This document shows positions 16,939-25,260 of a stretch of DNA of 64,000 nt, one piece after another. A program made the position numbers and the translations under genes. The stretch comes from Deltaproteobacteria bacterium. GTDB lineage: Bacteria; Desulfobacterota; Desulfuromonadia; Geobacterales; Pseudopelobacteraceae. The stretch's first letter is position 1, and each line of letters begins with the position of its first letter. The notes below the pieces were generated by a model. It saw only the letters and a program-made list of their open reading frames with translations, ran no database searches and was not told the origin of the DNA. The stretch lies in assembly GCA_016182975.1 (NCBI GenBank), contig JACPFJ010000023.1, forward strand, positions 1 to 64,000, read 5' to 3'.

Positions 16939-17217
16939 ATGCTGACCGTGACCACAATGGATTTGCGGAAGAACCTGGGACATATCCTCGATACGGTGGC
17001 GGAGAAGAACGAACAGGTCATCATCTCCAGAGCCAATCGGCCCTTGGCGGTCATTCTCTCGGTGGCCGATTTTGAGGAGAAGGTGCAGAAAAAGAACCGT
17101 TCGCAACGGCTCGCATCCTTGTCTGACAGCATGGATGCCTGGCGCGAACGCAACCGGCGGGCAACCGCAAAGGTAGACGCTGTACAGGCGGTACGTGAAA
17201 TCAGGAATGCGCGATGA
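16939..17217 (+). CDS. Phd/YefM-family antitoxin
   Basis: 92 aa. The N-terminal half is a Phd/YefM fold (TTMDLRKNLGHILDTVAEKN, then QVIISRANRPLAVILSVADF), used for DNA binding and dimerisation; the charged C-terminal part should wrap the toxin. A GGAGG site precedes the ATG. The stop overlaps the start of the PIN toxin by four nucleotides, the usual coupling that keeps antitoxin in excess. Tandem palindromes in the promoter suggest autoregulation. Confidence 0.88.
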   Translation: MLTVTTMDLRKNLGHILDTVAEKNEQVIISRANRPLAVILSVADFEEKVQKKNRSQRLASLSDSMDAWRERNRRATAKVDAVQAVREIRNAR

Positions 17218-17618
17218 TCGTGCTTGATTCCTCCGTTGCCCTGAAATGGATATTTGCCGACGAGGAGGGGGCGGAACATGCCCAGCAAATCCGCGATGCT
17301 CACATCTCCGGCGAAAACGAAATCAGCGTCCCGTCCCTTTTTCTCTACGAAATTGCCAATGTCCTTGCCACCAAGGTGAAACTGGCCGTTGAAGAGGCGC
17401 GGGAGGCATTTGAACTCCTTTGTGCGTTCGAGTTCGACGTGCATGAACTGGACGGCGAAGAGTATCTGGCGGCAATGGCGCTTTCACAGCAGCATAAAAT
17501 CAGCGTCTACGACGCCAGCTACCATGTCCTGGCTCAACGCCTGGGATGCCGCTTCGTGACGGCGGACCGGAAGTTCTGGGAGAAGGTGAGGCTGCTGGAA
17601 GTGGCGGAATTGTTGTAA
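17214..17618 (+). CDS. PIN-domain ribonuclease toxin (VapC-like)
   Basis: 134 aa. The four acidic residues expected for a PIN nuclease are present: D5, E46, D100 and D118 (contexts VLDSS, LYEIAN, VYDASYH, TADRKF). Such toxins cleave tRNA or rRNA to arrest growth and are neutralised by the upstream antitoxin. The gene overlaps the antitoxin by 4 nt. Its stop codon is followed, in the same frame, by a remnant of a HigA antitoxin, which suggests a past insertion or deletion at this point. Confidence 0.9.
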   Translation: MIVLDSSVALKWIFADEEGAEHAQQIRDAHISGENEISVPSLFLYEIANVLATKVKLAVEEAREAFELLCAFEFDVHELDGEEYLAAMALSQQHKISVYDASYHVLAQRLGCRFVTADRKFWEKVRLLEVAELL

Positions 17619-17828
17619 TCAATCGGCGTTCCACAGCGCCGCATCGACGAGATCTGCGCCGGCAAACGCGCCATTACCGCCGAAACCGCCATGCGCCTGG
17701 CCCGCTTCTTCGGCACCGACGCCCAGAGCAGGCTGAACCTCCAGGCCCATTACGATCTGGAGTGGCTGGAGTTGCGCATGGCGGACCGGATCGAATACGA
17801 GGTCGTTCCCTTCAGGGAGGCGGCCTGA
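17619..17828 (+). pseudogene. HigA-type antitoxin remnant (C-terminal part)
   Basis: About 69 codons open directly after the PIN toxin stop, in the same frame, with no start codon of their own. The translation (IGVPQRRIDEICAGKRAIT, then TAMRLARFFGT and a C-terminal ADRIEYEVVPF) matches the second half of an XRE/HigA addiction-module antidote. The helix-turn-helix start and the partner HigB toxin are missing. It reads as a fragment left when the Phd/PIN cassette arrived or when the older module was deleted. Confidence 0.7.
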
Positions 17829-17879
17829 TGGACGCTGCCTCCGTTACCTCCATCTCAAACCACCCCAACCCGAAGCGTC

Positions 17880-18407
17880 TCAGCCGTTGATGTACTGCCG
17901 CGAGTACCGCACGTAATTCTCCGCCGACTGTTCCAGCCGTTCAACCTCCTCCGGGGTCAGGTCGCGCTTGTACCTGGCCGGAGCCCCGATCCAGAGCGTG
18001 TGCGGCGGGATGACGGTCCCCTCGGTGACCAGGGCCCGCGCCCCCACCAGCGCCCCCTCACCCACCACCGCCTTGTCCATGACAATCGCCTGCATGCCGA
18101 TGAAACAGCCGTTCTCCAGGGTGCAACCGTGCAGGGTCACACCGTGGCCGATGGTGACGTCGTTGCCGATGATCAGCGGTGCGCCGGGGTCGTCGGCATG
18201 CTTCCTGTGGGTGACGTGCAGTACGGTCAGGTCCTGGATGTTGCTGCGGGCGCCGATACGGATGCGGTTCACGTCGCCGCGGGCAACGCAGTTGTACCAG
18301 ATGCTGCTCTGGGGGCCCATCTCCACGTCGCCAATGAGCACGGCGGTCTCGGCCACGAAGGCGCTTGGGTCGATCTTGGGATGGATGCCCTGGAAGGGTC
18401 GGATCAT
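17880..18407 (-). CDS. Gamma-class carbonic anhydrase-like hexapeptide protein
   Basis: 175 aa left-handed beta-helix protein built of hexapeptide repeats. The histidines expected as zinc ligands in the YrdA/Cam-like group are present (VLHVTHRKH and TIGHGVTLHGC). The start was set at 18407 because AGGAGG lies just upstream; a longer frame from 18473 would precede that site. Proteins of this group are often annotated as carbonic anhydrase or ferripyochelin-binding protein, and many are not proven enzymes. It is divergent from dapF. Confidence 0.88.
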   Translation of the reverse strand: MIRPFQGIHPKIDPSAFVAETAVLIGDVEMGPQSSIWYNCVARGDVNRIRIGARSNIQDLTVLHVTHRKHADDPGAPLIIGNDVTIGHGVTLHGCTLENGCFIGMQAIVMDKAVVGEGALVGARALVTEGTVIPPHTLWIGAPARYKRDLTPEEVERLEQSAENYVRYSRQYING

Positions 18408-18532
18408 GGTCGTTATCCTCCTGAAAATGTTGCTGCGAAGCGTCACTATACGCACCTCGCATAAATTTGGCAATCAGGCTTTCCGGATGCCCGCGGACGC
18501 CGTCGCCGCGCAGTTGCCGCGGATTAATTTGC

Positions 18533-18561
18533 TTGTTGCAGCGCGGCATATTTGCTATGTT
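18533..18561 (+). promoter_or_regulatory. Possible promoter for dapF
   Basis: TTGTTG, a 17-nt spacer and TATGTT lie about 40 nt before the dapF start. Both hexamers deviate from consensus, so this is only a candidate. Confidence 0.3.
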
Positions 18562-18603
18562 GTGCAATCCAGGACTCTCATATGAAAAGGGGATTAAACT
18601 CGG

Positions 18604-19440
18604 ATGAAATTCACCAAGATGCACGGCGCCGGCAATGACTATGTCTATGTGAACTGTTTCGAGGAGCAGGTTGCGGACCCGCAAAAGACTGCTATACAGA
18701 TATCCAATCGCAACTTCGGCATCGGCTCGGACGGGCTGATCCTGATCATGCCGTCGGAGGTGGCCGATGTGCGCATGCGCATGTTCAACTCCGACGGCTC
18801 CGAGTCGGAGATGTGCGGCAACGGCATCCGCTGCGTGGCCAAGTACGCCTACGACCATGGCATCGTCTCGAAGACCGAGATCTCCGCCGAGACCGGGGCC
18901 GGCATACTGACCCTGCGGCTCTTCCCAGGCGGCGACGGCAGGATAGAGAAGGTGCGGGTCAACATGGGGCCGCCGCGGCTGACCAGGGGCGAGATCCCCA
19001 TGACCGGCGATGCCGGGGCCAGGGTGATCGCCGAGCCGCTGACCATCCTGGACCGCACCTTCAACATCACCTGCGCCTCCATGGGCAATCCCCACTGCGT
19101 GATCTTCGTGGAGGACGCCGAGGGCTTCCCGGTGGCCACCTACGGGCCGCTGATCGAAAACCACGAACTCTTCCCCCGCCGCACCAACGTGGAATTCGTC
19201 CAGATCATCTCCCGCACCGAGGTGCGCCAGCGCACCTGGGAGCGTGGCGCCGGCGAGACCCTGGCCTGCGGCACCGGCTCCAGCGCGGTGACCGCGGCCT
19301 GCGTCCTGAACGGCCTGACCGAGAAGCGGCTCCTCAATCACCTCTCCGGCGGCGACCTGGAGATGGAATGGGCCGAGGACGGCAACATCTACATGACCGG
19401 CCCGGCGGTGGAGGTCTTCAGCGGGGAGATCAACGTATAG
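18604..19440 (+). CDS. dapF: Diaminopimelate epimerase
   Basis: 278 aa, normal family length. It interconverts LL- and meso-diaminopimelate in lysine and peptidoglycan synthesis in the cytosol. The two catalytic cysteines of this cofactor-independent enzyme are visible: C71 in SEMCGNGIRC and C222 in LACGTGSS. The N-terminal MKFTKMHGAGNDY is also diagnostic. It is divergent from the carbonic anhydrase-like gene and lies about 80 nt before gspC, so a shared transcript with the gsp genes is possible. Confidence 0.97.
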   Translation: MKFTKMHGAGNDYVYVNCFEEQVADPQKTAIQISNRNFGIGSDGLILIMPSEVADVRMRMFNSDGSESEMCGNGIRCVAKYAYDHGIVSKTEISAETGAGILTLRLFPGGDGRIEKVRVNMGPPRLTRGEIPMTGDAGARVIAEPLTILDRTFNITCASMGNPHCVIFVEDAEGFPVATYGPLIENHELFPRRTNVEFVQIISRTEVRQRTWERGAGETLACGTGSSAVTAACVLNGLTEKRLLNHLSGGDLEMEWAEDGNIYMTGPAVEVFSGEINV

Positions 19441-19479
19441 CGAAGCAGGCTGAAGACTGAGGGCTGATGGTTTTTGACC

Positions 19480-19514
19480 TTCAACCTTCAACCTTCAACC
19501 TTCAACCTTCAACC
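19480..19514 (+). repeat. Five tandem TTCAACC heptamers at the 5' end of gspC
   Basis: Five perfect 7-bp units are followed by a T6 run and then the ATG at 19521. The unit length is not a multiple of three, so copy-number change would shift any frame translated through it, such as one from the ATG at 19467. The array also replaces the ribosome-binding site expected before 19521. Confidence 0.85.
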
Positions 19515-19520
19515 TTTTTT

Positions 19521-20402
19521 ATGCCACGTGCCCTCAACATCATAATCATCCTCCTGGGGATCGCCATCATCGCCCTTCTGGCGGCCATCACGGCCGACAC
19601 GCTTTCGCTGCGTCTCGGAAAGGCGTTCTCCCCGAAGGGTGTCAGGGAGACGGCCGCACCCGCCCAGCCCCCACCCAGGATCGAGGACCTCTCCTTCTAT
19701 GCCCCGATCCTGGCCAACGGCCTGTTCGGCAAGGCAGCCCAGGGACAGCTCACCCCCATCGTGGCCGCCCCGGCGGCTGCCCAGGCCGCACCGGTCACCG
19801 CGCCGGCCGACCTGCTCCTGCTCGGCACCGTTGTCGGGTCGTTCCGCGAGACCTTCGCCCTGGTGCGTAACAGCACCAAGCAGGAGGAGCGGGTCTTCCG
19901 CCTGGGAGACATGGTCTTTGATGCCGGGCGATTGGTTGAGGTCAAGAAGGAACAGGCCTTCATCGTGGTGGGGGGGAAAAAGGTCGAACTGCTGACCCCG
20001 ATGTCGCCGCCCCCGACTGCCCCGCCGGCGCAGCCGCAACAACCGGCCGCCCATGCGGCCCCGGCCATAGCCAGCACCGGCGCCGGCAGCTTCGTCATCG
20101 ACCAGCGGGCCCTGAACGCGGTCCTGGACAATCCGGCCCAGGCCATGACCGACGCCCGCCTGCTCCCCAGCCAGAAGGACGGCAAGATCGAGGGGTTCCG
20201 CGCCTCTGAGGTCAAGCCCAATGGTCTATTCGCCATGATCGGCATCAAGAACGGCGACGTGCTCTTGCGGTTGAACGATTTCCCGATGGACTCGCCCGAC
20301 AAGGCGCTGCAGTCGCTGATCGCCCTCAAGGGGCAGAGCAGGCTCAAGCTGGATTTGATCCGGGATGGACAGCCGACGACGTTCAACTACGACATACGAT
20401 AA
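19521..20402 (+). CDS. gspC: Type II secretion protein GspC
   Basis: 293 aa from the ATG just before the single N-terminal membrane helix (about residues 6-24). A periplasmic homology-region domain follows (LLLLGTVVGSFRETFALV to VGGKKVELL), then a low-complexity Pro/Ala linker and a C-terminal PDZ domain (residues about 215-293). GspC links the inner-membrane platform to the secretin GspD, whose gene is next. An alternative start at 19467 has a better ribosome-binding site (GAGGG) but would translate the heptamer array. The order C-D-E-F supports the assignment. Confidence 0.88.
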   Translation: MPRALNIIIILLGIAIIALLAAITADTLSLRLGKAFSPKGVRETAAPAQPPPRIEDLSFYAPILANGLFGKAAQGQLTPIVAAPAAAQAAPVTAPADLLLLGTVVGSFRETFALVRNSTKQEERVFRLGDMVFDAGRLVEVKKEQAFIVVGGKKVELLTPMSPPPTAPPAQPQQPAAHAAPAIASTGAGSFVIDQRALNAVLDNPAQAMTDARLLPSQKDGKIEGFRASEVKPNGLFAMIGIKNGDVLLRLNDFPMDSPDKALQSLIALKGQSRLKLDLIRDGQPTTFNYDIR

Positions 20403-20480
20403 GAATTCAGGTGTCAGAAGTGAGGAGACAGAAGTAAAGGCAATTCTCCTGTCACCTGACTTCTTGAACTGGAGGCTCTC

Positions 20481-22391
20481 TTGATAAAAAGACTATCGAA
20501 TATACTCTGTGTCCTGCTCCTGGCCGGATTGATGTCCGCCACCCCGGTTTTTGCCGCCGGCAAGGGGGTGGTGCTCAACTTCAACGAGGTGGACATCTCC
20601 ACCATGGTGAAGTTTATCAGCGACCTGACCGGGAAGAACTTCGTGCTCGACGACCGGGTGAAGGGCAAGATCTCGATCTTTTCGCCAACCAGGCTTTCCG
20701 TCGAGGATGCCTACAACGTCTTTACCTCGGTCCTGGAGCTGAAGGGCTTCACGGTGGTGCAGAGCGGCAAGGTCTTGAAGATCATCCCCTCGGCGGGAGT
20801 CAGGCAGTCAGGTCTCGCATTGCTTCCGTCCGGGGAGGTCCCTCCGGTCAATGAGGGCTACATCGCCCAGGTGATCCGGCTGGAGCACATCTCCTCCCAG
20901 GAGGCGCTCCCCTTCCTGCAGCCGTTGGTATCGAAGGACGGCGCCATCTCGGCCTTTGGCCCCGGCAACCTGCTCCTGGTGGTGGATTCGGCGCTCAACC
21001 TCCGCAAGCTGCAGAATATCCTGGAGGTGATCGACACCGAACGGACTCGGGAGGGGATCGAGATCATCTTCCTGAAGAACGCGTCGGCCGAGAGCGCCGC
21101 CACCGCCATCCGCCAATGGCTTGCCGGCGGGGAGAGCAGGCCCGGCCAGCCGCCCGCCGCTGCCGCCGCGGGCGCCACGGGGAGCGTGCTGACCGACCAG
21201 CGCCTGAACGCCCTGATCGTCTTCGGCACTGAGAACATCAAGCAGGCGGTGCGTGAGTTGGTGGCCAAGCTGGACGTGCCGCCACCCGAGGCCAGCAGCA
21301 AGGTCAACGTCTATGACCTGGAGAACGCCGACGCCACCGAGATGGCCAAGGTGCTGGACGGCGTGGTCAAGGGGATCTCCGCCGCCGCGGCGCCCGGAGC
21401 GCCCGGCGCCGCGGCCCAGGCATCCCCCTTTGAGAGCGGCAAGATCACCATCACCCCGGACAAGGCCACCAACTCGCTGGTGATCATGTCCTCGCCCACC
21501 GACTTCGCCAATCTGCTCCAGGTGATCAGGAAGCTGGACCGCCGCAGCAGGCAGGTCTTCGTGCAGGTGCTGATCGCCGAGGTCTCGCTGGACAAGGCGC
21601 GCCAAGTCGGCGTCCAGAGCGCCGCGATCGGTGCGGGTCAACTCAACAGGTATTTCGGTATAGGGGGAGTGTATGATCCGTTCGGCGCCCTGGCTGCCTT
21701 GGCGCCACTGGCGGGCGCCGCTTCGGGCTCCAGCGGCCTCGATTTTCCCGTGGGGGGGGTCCCCGGCAATATCGGGGCAGTGCTCCAGGCCCTGGATTCC
21801 AACAACCTGCTGAACGTGCTCTCCACCCCCAACATCCTGACCTCGGACAACAAGGAGGCCGAGATCTTCGTGGGGGAGAACGTGCCGTTCGGGGGGCAGT
21901 CGACCATCGCGACCGGCGTCACCACCACCTCCGTGGATCGCAAGGACATCGGTATCAACCTCAAGCTCAAGCCCCAGATCAGCGAGGGTGACTACATCCG
22001 CCTCGATATCAACCAGGAGATCTCGGCGGTCAAGGATACGGTCATCGTCGGCGCCGGTTCTACCGACCGCACCACCACCAAGCGCTCGGCCAAGACCAGC
22101 ATAACCGTCAAGAACAACGAGACGATCGTGATCGGCGGGCTGATCCAGGACCAGGAACAGGAGATCGTCAGCAAGGTCCCCTTGCTGGGGGACATCCCCG
22201 GCCTGGGGTGGCTGTTCAAGACCAAGAACAAGACGCGCAAGAAGACCAACCTGATGATCCTGCTGACACCCCGCATCGTCAAGGACGCGGCCGACATGGC
22301 CGAGGTTTCCGGGAACCAGCGGATGACATTCGGAGAGGCGGTCAAGAAGGTCGAGCCGGTGGACGTGCAGAAAGGGATCACGGGCAAATGA
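20481..22391 (+). CDS. gspD: Type II secretion secretin GspD
   Basis: 636 aa, starting with TTG seven nucleotides after GGAGG. A signal peptide (about residues 1-25) is followed by N0 (VLNFNEVDISTMVKFISDLTGKNFVLD) and the N1-N3 repeats, then the secretin beta-barrel domain with VFVQVLIAEVSLDK, IFVGENVPFGG and the final RKKTNLMILLTPRIV. It forms the outer-membrane channel of the secretion system. A Gly/Pro/Ala-rich insertion lies between N-domains. It overlaps gspE by ATGA. Confidence 0.95.
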   Translation: MIKRLSNILCVLLLAGLMSATPVFAAGKGVVLNFNEVDISTMVKFISDLTGKNFVLDDRVKGKISIFSPTRLSVEDAYNVFTSVLELKGFTVVQSGKVLKIIPSAGVRQSGLALLPSGEVPPVNEGYIAQVIRLEHISSQEALPFLQPLVSKDGAISAFGPGNLLLVVDSALNLRKLQNILEVIDTERTREGIEIIFLKNASAESAATAIRQWLAGGESRPGQPPAAAAAGATGSVLTDQRLNALIVFGTENIKQAVRELVAKLDVPPPEASSKVNVYDLENADATEMAKVLDGVVKGISAAAAPGAPGAAAQASPFESGKITITPDKATNSLVIMSSPTDFANLLQVIRKLDRRSRQVFVQVLIAEVSLDKARQVGVQSAAIGAGQLNRYFGIGGVYDPFGALAALAPLAGAASGSSGLDFPVGGVPGNIGAVLQALDSNNLLNVLSTPNILTSDNKEAEIFVGENVPFGGQSTIATGVTTTSVDRKDIGINLKLKPQISEGDYIRLDINQEISAVKDTVIVGAGSTDRTTTKRSAKTSITVKNNETIVIGGLIQDQEQEIVSKVPLLGDIPGLGWLFKTKNKTRKKTNLMILLTPRIVKDAADMAEVSGNQRMTFGEAVKKVEPVDVQKGITGK

Positions 22392-23962
22392 GCGCCCCCC
22401 TCCCCCCGGAAGAGTTGCAGGCCACGGCAGGGCGCTTGGGGATCGCCTGCCGGGCCGAGCTGAGCGGTGACGAGGTTGACGCGGCCCTGCTGGCCAGGGT
22501 GCCGCTCACCTTTGCCCGCGCCAACGCCGTCCTCCCCCTGCGGGAGGAGGAGGGCAAGGTCTGGGTCGCCATTGCCGGCCCGGCCGGCCTGCTGGCGCTG
22601 GATGAGCTGCGTCTGCTGTTCGGCAGGCCGGTTGAGGCCGTGCTGGTCCCCGCCGCCATCCTGACCGATGCCATCAACCACGTCTATGCCGGTGTTTCCG
22701 GCACGGCGCGCGAGGTGCTGCAGGAACTGGAGGGGGAGGACCTCTCCACGGTGGCCACCGAGTTCAGCGACCCCCAGGACCTCCTGGACCTGGCCGACGA
22801 GGCCCCGGTCATCCGCCTGCTCAACTCGATCCTCTCCGAGGCTGTCAAGGAGCGGGCCAGCGACATCCACATCGAGCCCTACGAGCGCTACCTGATGGTG
22901 CGTTTTCGTATCGACGGCATCCTCTACGAAAAACTCTCCCCCCCCAAGATCATCCAGGATGCCCTGGTCTCCCGCGTCAAGATCATGTCCGGACTCAACA
23001 TCGCCGAGAAGCGCCTGCCGCAGGACGGCCGCATCAGGGTCATCGTGGCCGGTCGCGACGTGGACATCCGCGTCTCCACCATCCCCACCTTCTACGGCGA
23101 GCGGGCCGTGCTGCGCCTCCTCGACAAGAAGAAGGGGGTCCTGTCGCTCTCGGACATCGGGCTGGGCGACGAGGGGGTGGCTGTCATGGAGCGGATGCTG
23201 GCCCGGACCAACGGCATCATCCTGGTGACCGGACCCACCGGCAGCGGCAAGTCCACCACGCTCTACGCGGCGCTGAACCGCCTGAATTCCAGCGAGAAGA
23301 ACATCATCACCATCGAGGACCCGATCGAATACCAGATCAAGGGGATCGGCCAGATCCAGGTCAATCCGCGGATCGAGCTGACCTTTGCCAGCGGGCTGCG
23401 CTCCATCCTGCGCCAGGACCCGGACATCATCATGGTGGGCGAGATCCGCGACGCCGAGACGGCCGAGATCGCCATCCAGGCCAGTCTGACCGGGCATCTG
23501 GTGCTCTCCACCCTGCACACCAACGATGCGGCCACGGCCGTGACGCGCCTGGTGGACATGGGCATCGAGCCGTTCATGATCGCCTCGTCGCTGGCGGCCG
23601 TGATGGCCCAGCGGCTGGTGCGGGTGATCTGCCCCCACTGCCGCGAGGAGTACCGGCCGGTGGAACGGTACGCCGGCGTGACGCTGCCGGAGCGTCTCTA
23701 CCGGGGCAGGGGGTGCGACAGATGCTTCGGCCTGGGGACCCTGGGGAGGACCGCCATTTACGAGATCATGCCGGTGGATCAGCAACTCTGCTCCATGATC
23801 ATCCGCCGGGCGCATGCCGGCGAGATCAAGGAATACGCGGTTTCGCGCGGCATGCGGACCCTGCGGGACGACGGCCTTGCCAGGGCCGCGGCCGGCATCA
23901 CCACCCTCGAAGAGGTGCTGCGCGTGACCCAGGACGACGATTATGCCGACGTTCCGGTATAA
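22388..23962 (+). CDS. gspE: Type II secretion ATPase GspE
   Basis: 524 aa from the ATG overlapping the gspD stop; the open frame upstream is a shadow. It has the N-terminal GspE_N domain, Walker A G282-PTGSGKST290, the Asp and His boxes (MVGEIRDAETAEIA, LVLSTLHTNDA) and the zinc-binding CPHC/CDRC tetracysteine near residues 415-445. This hexameric cytosolic ATPase powers pseudopilus assembly. It overlaps gspF by 20 nt. PilB-type ATPases are similar, but the gspC-gspD context favours GspE. Confidence 0.94.
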   Translation: MSAPLPPEELQATAGRLGIACRAELSGDEVDAALLARVPLTFARANAVLPLREEEGKVWVAIAGPAGLLALDELRLLFGRPVEAVLVPAAILTDAINHVYAGVSGTAREVLQELEGEDLSTVATEFSDPQDLLDLADEAPVIRLLNSILSEAVKERASDIHIEPYERYLMVRFRIDGILYEKLSPPKIIQDALVSRVKIMSGLNIAEKRLPQDGRIRVIVAGRDVDIRVSTIPTFYGERAVLRLLDKKKGVLSLSDIGLGDEGVAVMERMLARTNGIILVTGPTGSGKSTTLYAALNRLNSSEKNIITIEDPIEYQIKGIGQIQVNPRIELTFASGLRSILRQDPDIIMVGEIRDAETAEIAIQASLTGHLVLSTLHTNDAATAVTRLVDMGIEPFMIASSLAAVMAQRLVRVICPHCREEYRPVERYAGVTLPERLYRGRGCDRCFGLGTLGRTAIYEIMPVDQQLCSMIIRRAHAGEIKEYAVSRGMRTLRDDGLARAAAGITTLEEVLRVTQDDDYADVPV

Positions 23963-25154
23963 GGCCTACAGCGCCGCCGGGGCAGCGGTCTCCGGAACGG
24001 TCGAGGCCGACTCCGAGCGCCAGGCCCTGGCCCAGTTGAAGGGGAAGGGGCTGCTCCCCCGCGAGGTGCTGGAAGAAGGGGCGGCTGAGAGCGCCCCCAG
24101 GGCGTTCTCGTTCCAGCGTGGCGTCTCGACTGCGGATCTCTCCCTGTTCACCCGTCGTCTGGCCACACTGGTGGCCTCGGCGGTGCCGCTCTTCGAGGCG
24201 ATGGGTTCGCTCTTCGAGCAGGAGGAGAGCGGACAGCTCAAACGGGTGCTGGCACGGGTGCGCGACCGCATCGCCGAGGGGGCCTCGCTGTCGCGCGCTT
24301 TGGCGGCCGAACCACGGATCTTCGGCGAAAGCTACGTCAGCATGGTGTCGGCCGGCGAGGCCGGCGGCGCGCTGGATGCGGTGCTGGAGCGGCTGGCCGA
24401 TTTCCTGGAGGAGCAGGAGCAGGTCAGAAGCCGGGTAGTTTCGGCCCTGGCCTATCCCCTGCTGATGGTCGTGGTGGGGAGCGGGGTGATGCTCTTTCTG
24501 CTGACGGTGGTCATCCCCAGGATCGTGGTGATCTTCGAGGACAGCAAGGCCGCCCTTCCCCTGATCACGGTCATCCTGATCAAGCTGAGCCATTTCCTGC
24601 AGGGGTGGTGGTGGATTCCGGCCGGCATCGCCATCGCCTCGGTACCGCTCTACCGCAGCGCCATGAAGCGTGACATACCGCGCATGAAACGGGATGCGTT
24701 GCTCCTGAAGCTCCCCGTTGCCGGGGGTATGCTGCAGCGGCTCATCCTGTCGCGTTTTGCCCGCGTGCTGGGACTGCTCCTCTCCAGCGGGGTGCCGATC
24801 ATCCGCGCCCTGGAGATCACCTCCGAGGTGCTGGTCAACCGGGTGTATCGCTCGTTCCTGCGGGGTGTGATGGAGGAGGTGGCCCAGGGTGGCAGCCTGT
24901 CGGGGAGCCTGCGCAAAAGTCCGCTCTTTCCGCCGCTCCTGGTGCATCTGGCCGGCGTGGGGGAAAAGGGGGGCACCCTGGAGGAGATGCTGCTCAAGGC
25001 GGGCATCGCCTACGAGCGCGAGTTCAGCACCCGCCTGACCCGCCTGATGGGGCTCCTGGAGCCGCTGCTGGTGCTGGGTATGGGGCTGGCCGTCGGGATC
25101 GTGGTGATGGCGGTGCTCCTGCCGATATTCGAGATGAACCAGTTGATAAAGTAA
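23943..25154 (+). CDS. gspF: Type II secretion inner-membrane platform protein GspF
   Basis: 403 aa, the usual size. It begins MPTFRYKAYSAAGAAVSGTVEAD, has two T2SSF cytosolic domains (about 70-190 and 275-395), each followed by membrane helices, three helices in total. It anchors the pseudopilus base and GspE. It is the last gsp gene here; no pseudopilin genes (gspG-K) or gspL/M follow, so the system must be completed elsewhere. A heptamer-repeat hairpin follows. Confidence 0.94.
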   Translation: MPTFRYKAYSAAGAAVSGTVEADSERQALAQLKGKGLLPREVLEEGAAESAPRAFSFQRGVSTADLSLFTRRLATLVASAVPLFEAMGSLFEQEESGQLKRVLARVRDRIAEGASLSRALAAEPRIFGESYVSMVSAGEAGGALDAVLERLADFLEEQEQVRSRVVSALAYPLLMVVVGSGVMLFLLTVVIPRIVVIFEDSKAALPLITVILIKLSHFLQGWWWIPAGIAIASVPLYRSAMKRDIPRMKRDALLLKLPVAGGMLQRLILSRFARVLGLLLSSGVPIIRALEITSEVLVNRVYRSFLRGVMEEVAQGGSLSGSLRKSPLFPPLLVHLAGVGEKGGTLEEMLLKAGIAYEREFSTRLTRLMGLLEPLLVLGMGLAVGIVVMAVLLPIFEMNQLIK

Positions 25155-25160
25155 GGTTTA

Positions 25161-25242
25161 CAGGCTGAAGGCTGAAGGCTGTAGGCTGAAGATTGCGAGG
25201 TATAATCCTCTGCATGTACTTCAGCCTTCAGTCTTCAGCCTT
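25161..25242. repeat. Inverted heptamer array (GCTGAAG / CTTCAGC) between gspF and glgP
   Basis: The left arm is a run of AGGCTGA-type heptamers (25161-25192), the right arm its complement (about 25218-25242), with an inner GAGG/CCTC hairpin around TATAAT. Together they can form a long stem that may end gsp transcription. The TATAAT in the loop could also serve as a -10 element for the next gene. Confidence 0.6.
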
Positions 25243-25260
25243 AATACCAAGGGGTAGCCA

